Of a stretch of DNA of 64,000 nucleotides, positions 56,815 to 64,000 are shown in pieces (position 1 is the first letter of the stretch; every line of letters begins with the position of its first letter). The position numbers were made by a program, and so were the translations under genes. The notes under the pieces are model-generated. The model was given only the letters and a program-made list of their open reading frames with translations, ran no database searches and was not told the origin of the DNA. Origin of the DNA: Anadara kagoshimensis (Eukaryota > Mollusca > Bivalvia > Arcoida > Arcidae); contig CM037857.1 in the NCBI GenBank assembly GCA_021292105.1, forward strand, positions 37,677,114 to 37,741,113. The letters are read 5' to 3'.

Positions 56815-58501
56815 CAGACTGGTTTCCTATAAACGAAAATACTATTACTACTGTTTCAGATTTTAAATGCGAACCAGGCTGGATGCTGACCCAGACAACA
56901 TGCTATTATTTCAGTGATTTTAATGACCCTTACAGTTTAGTTTCTTGGTCGAATGCAAAAACAAAATGCAATCAGCTTACATCTAGTCATAATGCAACTA
57001 TACTAAAGCTGGACTCGCTTATAGAACGGGTGATTATGTTAAATTTTCATGTTTTATTCACATTTTAATTTTAACCTGAGATTGAAATTGGTTGCACTTT
57101 TGACAACCAATTTTTATTGTCGCTATCAAATTTGATTTTTACACAATTTAGAAAATCATTCTTTTTATTTTATTATGTAATTTTTTCAATTTTCTTATAA
57201 GTTCTAATAAGGGATTGATTGTGCTTCATTAAAGAGCTATTTAGAACTCCTCTAAACAAATATCTTGAATTTCAGTGAAATAGGACGTTTTAAACGTTGA
57301 TACGCACGCTAGGCAAAGACGTTTTTTTACAGCCAGGTCCGGATTCTTTCACTTGTTTGTAGGTGATTATATCCTTGTGACATAGCGATAATGCCATGGT
57401 GACATCGTAGTGACTAACTAAATGGACAATAAACCAGAGAAATTTTGTTTTCAAGATAATATAAATTTTTTAGGTTGTCTTTTAATATATTTTAATAACA
57501 TCTAAAATATTTTTATACGGCATTCCTTTGTATTCAAGGCCTATATAATGGGTGAATTACCTACTCTAGCTATGACTTCAGAGTTGTGGTGGATCGGGAT
57601 GAGCGATGAAGCACAGGAAGGACATTGGAAGTGGATAGACGGGGCTGATGTTACCGATAAACAAGTGTAAGTTTTAGCGAACATTAAATCACTACCTCCA
57701 ATAAAACAAGAGATTGTAAACTTCTGGATTACATAATTCTGACCAATCAAACATTTATCAAGACTTTAATTTTGAAGACGTTTCTAATCTGTCATATCAG
57801 AGTAGAGTAGAGTACCTTACTGTACCTTTTACTTTTACTCTTCTTGGGAGTTCGTTGTTAAGTGGGCAGAGCTTATGAGACTCATGTGTTGTCGATAGAC
57901 TTTATAAATCCATGGGCGTCACTTGTGTAAACGGTCTTTAACACGCTGGTACTATCTGTAAATTATAAATTAAGATAATGTGGCAGATCCAGTCAAGATT
58001 CTCACACTTATGTTGAGAATATCAGTTATGAGATGATGGAGGACGCCAGAGGACCCAGAGAAAAAAGACAAGCTGACAGTCATACCAGAGTATACTCTAC
58101 TCAATCAGTGGTAATTAAATGAATTTTGACGTGAATATGTTGAGACTTGGTTCTAGAATGAAGTTATTACGTTCAAATTATTATGGATGATCGTGTGTGC
58201 CATGGTGTAAATAATGTATATTTTTGTGTGCAGTATTAATAAATTGTGTAAATATGTATATACTGTTTGGAGTACTAATTTCGGTATGTAACACATGTTT
58301 CATTGTCTGGTCGATCAAACATTGTCACAACTTTCTTATAACACTTTATTTATGATTTGTTCTCTTATTATAGAAGTTGGGCTAATGAACCTAATAATAT
58401 AGCTGGACAAGAACATTGTGTTATGTTATATAATAATGGCGGCTTTGCTGATAAAAACTGTAATCTTACAGCAAGATATATCTGCAATACACCAGCAGTA
58501 G
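53597..58501 (+). CDS. Two-domain C-type lectin, secreted, at least seven exons
   Basis: Exons by GT/AG and phase: 53,597-53,636 (signal peptide MKIYTTIIVLFTLG); 54,598-54,761; 55,629-55,765; 56,200-56,327; 56,860-57,029; 57,539-57,666; 58,374-58,501. Together about 298 residues. Exons 2-4 make CTLD1 with six Cys (CPLGNWV...DNC...KDC...ENC...EKC...FICEY), a WVW core and GEPDD in the sugar-loop place. Exons 5-7 make CTLD2, also six Cys, with WKWIDG, NEPNN (the mannose-type EPN) and FADKNC in place of WND. Such lectins bind glycans in bivalve innate immunity or feeding; Ca-dependent binding is more plausible for CTLD2. Exon 7 ends in phase 1 before GTAGGT, so a further exon or a short read-through tail (stop near 58,533) must close the frame. 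Confidence 0.85.
54180..54400. repeat. Repeat fragment in lectin intron 1, related to intron 2
   Basis: CAAATCACAGCCCCAAAGCA, ACCTCCTGTTCAGCTAG and CATGCACCCACCACATG are echoed at 55,020-55,190 in intron 2 (CAAATCACAATCC, CTTCCTGTTTAGCCAG). Two copies of one unnamed interspersed repeat. Confidence 0.4.
54890..55035. repeat. Degenerate tandem repeat (AAACATACCAAATCACAATC) in lectin intron 2
   Basis: Three to four units of about 45 bp, each with AAACATACCAA, ATCC(C)AAAG and AAGTAAAAC. Diverged from one another. Confidence 0.5.
56768..56812. repeat. (GT)n microsatellite in lectin intron 4
   Basis: About 22 uninterrupted GT units, 48 bases before the exon 5 acceptor. Confidence 0.95.
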
Positions 58502-58737
58502 GTAGGTTCAATAGAAAAAATATATATAATTGATTTATATAACGAAACTAAGCAAAAAAAAAAAAAAAAAAAAAAAAGGCTGATGATGTCCCAATTGAAA
58601 AAAGTTTTTTTTTTAATTTTGCAACATTCTTTTCACTTTTTGATTAATTTGTACCAAAACCCTATTTCTAGACAGGAAGTGTTCAAGTATAACATGTGCT
58701 TGTTCCGCTTAAGAAATCGTTTCACCATTTTACATTG

Positions 58738-58963
58738 TAGGCCCGAATACCATTTACAAAAAACGGAATGCTGCAATGGTGTTTTTCCAGTCAATACCCT
58801 TTCACTTGTATAGAGGCGGTCAATTGTGTGATGGTAGAGAAAATTTGATTACCCTTGCCCGACAAATTAAACTTAACAGACCTTCGACAAGCGAAATGGC
58901 AAACTTTCTGTCACAATGTTGTCTACGAATGTGGATCGAACCCAGGTGTCGAGAAGCGCTTTG
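58738..58963 (+). CDS. Possible further exon of the lectin gene, weak
   Basis: After an acceptor-like CATTGTAG (58,737) the sequence is open in the phase needed by exon 7 (GPNTIYKKRNAAM...), up to a TGA near 58,964. It has no CTLD or membrane motif. Its last part (ATCGAACCCAGGTGTCGAGA) looks tRNA/SINE-like, so it may be repeat rather than exon. Confidence 0.2.
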
Positions 58964-59310
58964 ATCCAGAAGCCAGCGCTTTAGACTGTTATGCATTGAG
59001 AAGCAAGTCAAATGAATAAGGACTGAATCCTAATACAAGACATATCGGCAACATCTGCTAATAGAATCTACAGTAGTACATCAAAAGTAGGAAGGTTGAT
59101 ACCCAGTTGTTTAATATGTGCTCAACCGGGCATGCTGTTGTATTCGTGGTTGTTTCGGGATTGATAGTAGAATCATTTTTATTTAAACTGCAATTTTTAT
59201 ACCGTAAATCAGGAAATTTTGTTTGTTTTGTTTGGCATTAACTTTGCGAAAATAAAACAATAGAAAATATTAAAATTTGATACAATAACTCATATCTCAC
59301 TAGAAGGGAG

Positions 59311-59636
59311 TTTTACCGGAATAATTGCGAAATTCCGGAATAGTTAGACACTTTCCGTAATCTTTGGAAAAATCCGGAATCTTAAGACAAAAATCCGAAA
59401 TAATAAGCCAAAATCCGAAATAATTAGGCAAAATCCGGAATAATCAGACAAAATCCGGAATAATTGGTCAAAATCCGGAATAATAAGGCTATATTTTTTA
59501 CGGTAAATTTTCCGGAATCTAACGATTCCGGATTTTGTCTGATTATTCCGGATTTTGTCTAATTATTTCGGATTTTGCCTAATTATTTCGGATTTTGACT
59601 TATTATTCCGGAAAATGTCCAATTATTACGGTAAAG
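59311..59636. repeat. Palindromic tandem array of CCGGAATAATTAGACAAAAT units
   Basis: About eight 20-bp units run in one direction (59,325-59,490). Then, after a short AT centre with GGTAAATTTTCC, about six run in the opposite direction to 59,636. The outer ends TTTTACCGGAATAATTG and CAATTATTACGGTAAAG also pair. Units vary by CCGGAA/CCGAAA/CCGTAA. Confidence 0.8.
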
Positions 59637-59812
59637 TATTTTAAAAAATTTAAATTTTCAATTCGCGCCATTTTGTCGTTTTTCACCAACGTGCAAATAG
59701 TCGCACTTTCAAGAAAACTGTGTAAGGGGAAAAAAATACCTAAAACTATCTATCACTTAGCTCGACAGCAGTCGACATCCTTTCATACAGAGGCTTTCCG
59801 TACGAACGAATG

Positions 59813-59823
59813 TGCGCATGCGC
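59813..59823. promoter_or_regulatory. NRF1-type palindrome TGCGCATGCGC
   Basis: A perfect match to the NRF1 consensus core in AT-rich surroundings. No gene is recognised on either side, so its role is unknown. Confidence 0.25.
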
Positions 59824-60660
59824 GGATGTATCGTGTTGATACCGTGCTGACATATATATGTCTCTGGCTGAAGCTACAAAGATTTGAGGATTAACTTTAA
59901 TTTCTTAATAAAGTTTTGAAATATTAAAATTAATTTATTCCTCATATCATAAAAAATATAAGTTTGATGTTTTTGATTAATTTTAGAGATTTTGGGACTT
60001 ATTACGTTTGAAATTTTTAAGCTTTCAATATAGATAAAGAGGGTAATATAAAAAAAATTAATAAGCTTTTGGGGCTACTTAACTTTTATTAAAAAAACAG
60101 GTTTTACGTAAAAAACTCACTGTATATATGACATGATACCTATGATAAACTGATACAGGTATGTGAATAAAATAAAATTAACTGCTTCATTTATTCATAT
60201 GCCTACCATTTATATCCACATGCATCACTTAAAAAGTTAATTTCAACAAATATGCAGTGGCGGATCCAGCGGGGGTTGGGGGTTTCTCTCACAACGCAAA
60301 TTGTCACTCAACCAGTGGACCAGTTAATTAGTGGTACTGGTTAATTATCCGCGTACAGGTAGTAAATTGCTATCAGGTGATGATGTAATGTGCTAGTTCG
60401 CTTAGGCATGAAAGAATTCAGGTAGTACTGACCAGTCTTAAGTGATAATGTTTTTACCTGATCGCTGAGGCATGAAAGAAATCAGTAGATGTCGTTAATT
60501 AGGAATACTAATTAAGAGACTTCGGTCTTGTCAAAAAGACTGAATTTTAAACATGATCGTTATCAATACTCCAAGCGTAATTCTTCGAGAAAAGATTCCA
60601 TAAAGAATGTGATTTCATCAATCATACGTAAATTATTTAATTTGACTTTTCAAACCAAAG
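59824..60660. other. AT-rich stretch, no gene seen
   Basis: It includes an isolated GCAGTGGCGGATCCAGCGGG at about 60,254, the type of end found on hAT-like MITEs, without a matching second end. Two related phrases (AGGCATGAAAGAA and TTAATTA(G)) repeat at 60,405 and 60,470. Confidence 0.3.
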
Positions 60661-60668
60661 GACATGGT

Positions 60669-60670
<2 letters not shown>

Positions 60671-60712
<42 letters not shown>
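60671..60712. repeat. (GA)n microsatellite
   Basis: About 21 GA units. Confidence 0.95.
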
Positions 60713-60714
<2 letters not shown>

Positions 60715-60930
60715 AATTCAGAATATTACATTTTTTAGCACACGATTATCATTTTTGTATACTTTTATAGCGCGAATAAAAGCCCCACTTTTTATGCATT
60801 AAAAAAATTAATTGGTTTAAATGACAAAAATCAGTCTCTATTCGTCCGTTTATCGGCTATATGAAACTAATCCATCTAAAATGATCAGTGCTCTTTTCTG
60901 ATGACGGGATTCTTGTGTGTCGCACCTGTG

Positions 60931-61039
60931 ATATACCATTTTTTAAATTTAATCAAAAACTACATTCAAAAAACGGTATTGTCCATGTCATATACCATTT
61001 TTTGAATGTATTTTTATATTAAATTAAAAAATAGTATAT
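60931..61039. mobile_element. Nested hairpin element (ATATACCATTTTTT stems)
   Basis: The outer stems 60,931-60,952 and 61,019-61,039 pair (ATATACCATTTTTTAAATTT). The inner stems 60,962-60,979 and 60,991-61,008 pair (ATACCATTTTTTGAATGT). The outer stem shares ATATACCATTTTTTAA with the 53-bp hairpin at 21,599, so the two are one family. Confidence 0.6.
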
Positions 61040-61161
61040 GAGTAGTATGGTATCCGCATGACACACCTTTAATACACAATGCTGAAACTGACTAATTAGT
61101 CATTTTAAAACTAATAATATAATAACATTCACTTGAAAGTACAGGAGAGGTAGGAGACCTA

Positions 61162-61480
61162 CCACTTCGATAGCAGCCAGCATAATTGGTAGAGTGCTCG
61201 CTCTGTAAATTTGAGGTCGCGGGTTTTGTCCCTCGGTCTGACCCAAGACTTGAAAAATGGTAGTGACTGTTCGCTCGACATTAGAAATGAAAGCGGGTCT
61301 TTCGGACAAACCTTAAAAACCGAGGCCTCTTGTCACCGCAGACATGGCACGATGAAAAATCCTTACTCATAATGCCACCAGCGCAAAGCACAGCTTAATT
61401 ATTCTGCACCTACACCTGTAGCTGGTTACGTCTCGATAAAAGTGAAATATTCCTGACTTGGACGTTAAACCTCGTTAATT
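61162..61480 (+). repeat. Full-length V-SINE
   Basis: The head has A-box remnant AATTGGTAGAGTGCTCG and a damaged B box (GCGGGTTTTGTCCC). The body has GACCCAAGACTTGAAAAATG and the tail TACGTCTCGATAAAAGTGAA ... GACGTTAAACC. It is followed by TGATCAATCAGCC. Confidence 0.75.
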
Positions 61481-62090
61481 AATGATCAATCAGCCACAGG
61501 TCCGGGATTCAAACAAAGATATTTTCCATTCATGAGCGTGAAGTTTATCAACCGGACTGAATCACCCTGACCACCAGATCACGTCCATCCATTATCGACC
61601 AAATTAAACCAAAACACTGGTATCCCTCAGAAGGATCGACGTATCGATCTACCATTTTCAAGGGGCCAACAACCTCTCTTCTGGAAATGTGTTGCACGAC
61701 TACACCTCGACAGATAAAGAGACTGACACGACAAGTTATCGACGGCGACGAATTTCGACAGTACAGTTTCTGACTCATTGACACTAATAGACTCCTGTCA
61801 GTCTGCCGTCAATGTTAATTTTTTTTAAAAAGGCTGATTAGTTCTTTAACTCGCTTACATTCACCTTGAATGTAAGGTAAGAAGGAGTTACGACAGGGTT
61901 CTAGATGCAGGAAATCGCATCATATGTAATAAAAAAGTAAATTTTTAAGGGGAAAATGCCCCCAGACCTTCCTAGAACATCGCGTTTTCGGCGCGAACTT
62001 TTGCCCCCCCCCTTTCAACAACACTCCTAAAGTGAAAATTCTTTCATTATAATATTTTCAGACAACAAACAAATATTGCGTAGAGGGCTC
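61481..62090. other. Unassigned; shares a phrase with 62,150-62,185
   Basis: ACAGGTCCGGGATTCAAACA (61,497) recurs at 62,160 next to the TTTA microsatellite, so both are parts of one interspersed repeat. A C run and GC-richer phrases occur near 61,960-62,015. No gene supported. Confidence 0.3.
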
Positions 62091-62094
62091 ATAT

Positions 62095-62146
<52 letters not shown>
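62091..62146. repeat. (TTTA)n microsatellite
   Basis: About 14 units of TTTA. Confidence 0.95.
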
Positions 62147-62519
62147 TGGTCAATCAAACACAGGTCCGGGATTCAAACAATTTATTTATTTCAATAGTGG
62201 CAGTTTGACTACTAGTCGTTAAAATTAGAAAGGTGTAAATTAAGTATAATAAACATATCACGGTTACTAATTAATTACCATCGGCATACTTCACCAACAC
62301 CTTACGTAACTATTGATAACGGAAGCAAATTCAAAACCCTTTAACCGTGGCAGACGAATGGTATAGTCACGTGACAAATTTACCGGTATGGTGTTAATCT
62401 AATTAATTACCTAGATTTATTTGAATGGAAACTTACCGAGGTAATCTTCTTCCCAATCTCTGTTCCCAATAGTAGTAATATGCATGATATGACAACTTTT
62501 ACCGTTAAATACCCGTGTG

Positions 62520-62596
62520 TATTCAAATAAATAAATAAATAGAGAGGGAGAGGGGGTAAGTGACGGAGAGAAGACTATCGTATCTTTGAATTCTAA

Positions 62597-62635
<39 letters not shown>

Positions 62636-62700
62636 ATATTATAGAAAGGGAGAGAGGTTTAGTGATGGAGAGAAGACTACAGCATCTTTAAATTACACGC
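62520..62700. repeat. Duplicated GGAGAGAAGACTA block around an (AAAT)n microsatellite
   Basis: AGTGACGGAGAGAAGACTAT, then CGTATCTTTGAATT (62,560), recurs as AGTGATGGAGAGAAGACTAC plus AGCATCTTTAAATT (62,660). Each copy is preceded by a GGGAGAG run and an AAATA run; the longer one is at 62,596-62,638. Confidence 0.65.
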
Positions 62701-62764
62701 ATCAGTTTTAAACTGTCATGATTTAATATTTCTTATTTTATGACTTCGCGGTTAATAAATTTGT

Positions 62765-62766
62765 AT

Positions 62767-62798
<32 letters not shown>

Positions 62799-62902
62799 AC
62801 CATCATTTCATCAAGTAAAACTAGTAAATCTTTCTGCACTATCGTCTTTTTGTGAAGATCCTTGGATCTAATAAAAATGTATTTCCTGACCTGATTTTAG
62901 TA

Positions 62903-62935
<33 letters not shown>
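62765..62935. repeat. (TAAA)n and (AG)n microsatellites
   Basis: TAAA units at about 62,767-62,800 and AG units at about 62,906-62,934. Confidence 0.9.
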
Positions 62936-62938
<3 letters not shown>

Positions 62939-64000
62939 GTCAATCGAAACTTTTTCCACAAACGAACGTTTATAAAATTTGTCAATATTGCAAGACTTTA
63001 TAATCGTAGAAGAGGGCCATGATCATGACACATTTAATCATCAGTCGGAGCGTTACTTTGCAATCATTAATTCATGACCGGTCGCTCTTTTGCAATTGGA
63101 TTTTCGTGTGAAAAAAAAACAATTATCATATCGGTTCCATCTACGACATTTAATACAGTGTTGGTTTTATATTGGCGTTCAAAGCAAGGTTGATCCCATC
63201 TACGATGTGTACAGTGTTATATGTTACCATATTTTCATCTTTTGACAACGCGCATTCCTTGTTTATATATTAGCAGCAACATTTGTATAAGTACATGTGT
63301 ACTTTATCGTTTTTACGGGGAAAGTAGTAGATGGTTATGTAATGACGTTAACCACTATAGTGCCAGTAATGGTGATCTAACGGACGAACCATCCGTTCTG
63401 GAAAGCAAGATACTAAATTTAACGATGAACACGCCATCTGTGATAATTTAACAAATGTAATTAGTATAATTAATCACATGTATGAAAATGGTGTGGTCCC
63501 CAAATGCCTAACCTCATGAGAGATGGGGATTAAGGGGCCTATTCAAGGGTGTTTTACCTGTAATTTTACCTATAATTTACCTGTATTTTAATGTCATCAT
63601 CATCATTTATTGTTATCCCTATTATATGAGATATAGTTACATAATTATGTATCTTAACTAATTATATAAGAGAACACGTGAACGAACATTGCATAACAAT
63701 TAAACTGTGAAACATGGTAAATTAATAATTATATTTAATTATACAGCATATATAGTCAGAAATTACAGGTTTTTTTAGTAAATCAAGCGTTCAAGGTTCA
63801 TACAGTGTATAAGAAAATGAGTGGTTATGTAATCGATAATTTTATCCGGGTGAAAATGTGTCCGGGAGGATATACTTTCATGGCAAAATCTATCCGGCGA
63901 AATAAATGTTATGGCTTATCCTTAAAATATTGTATACCTGTAAAATATTAGCCATGGATCAAAGAAAATATTATCCTACGAAAATATTCCATTTGGATAA
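62936..64000. other. Right end of window, no supported gene
   Basis: An ORF at 63,221-63,451 (with YRFYGESSRWLCNDV) shows no recognisable motif and no clear splice frame. The last 170 bases contain repeated ATCCGG/AAAATAT phrases, perhaps a repeat cut by the window edge. Confidence 0.25.

Noticed and set aside
63221-63451. 76-residue ORF near the right end
   Set aside because: No motif, no clear splice sites, single frame in AT-rich DNA; noted only as an open stretch.

Overview
The window looks like an AT-rich bivalve mollusc nuclear contig. The genes have introns with consensus GT/AG sites. tRNA-headed SINEs of the molluscan RUDI/V-SINE type recur, and several fold-back and MITE families are present, among them a repeat that opens with AGCTCACCTGAGCC and ends with GGCCCATGGGCCTC. 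I see no rRNA, CRISPR or bacterial-style operon. All calls rest on reading the sequence; no database search was run.

Region 1 (about 1-21,510) is an old inverted duplication. The left arm (713-2,177 and 6,075-9,694) matches the right arm in reverse (15,683-19,340 and 20,255-21,510). Each arm carries one intact single-exon gene for a secreted protein of about 490 residues: 6,655-8,127 on + and 17,306-18,769 on -. The protein has a signal peptide, a helical N-terminal half with a hydrophobic stretch, and three C-terminal repeats of about 70 residues. I cannot name the family with certainty; the layout recalls secreted pore-forming proteins. Later insertions split the arms: a LINE tail and an 8-bp-TSD fold-back element on the left, a tandem array of about 155 bp units on the right. 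Between the arms lies a 3.1 kb near-perfect palindrome (12,135-15,213).

Region 2 (21,510-28,600) is mostly repeat relics and unassigned AT-rich DNA. A TATA-like box with a possible first exon on the minus strand (about 26.4 kb) is the only hint of a gene.

Region 3 (28,970-about 40,850) is a seven-exon HSPA13 (STCH) gene on +, the ER-associated Hsp70 relative that has only the ATPase domain. Its introns hold SINEs, MITEs and a 41-bp tandem array. Two exons each lack one base in a homopolymer.

Region 4 (41,880-44,826) is a nested mobile-element region. It is followed by a single-exon acyl-CoA synthetase-like gene (45,044-46,760), again with one homopolymer frameshift.

Region 5 (50,044-52,378) is a decayed PIF/Harbinger DNA transposon with a HARBI1-like transposase relic on -.

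Region 6 (53,597-58,501) is a C-type lectin gene with two CTLDs, built from two equivalent three-exon modules. The rest (58,502-64,000) holds inverted arrays, hairpins, a SINE and many microsatellites, with no gene I can support.

The genes do not form one pathway. The lectin and the duplicated secreted protein could both act in immunity or defence; HSPA13 and the acyl-CoA synthetase are housekeeping or metabolic.
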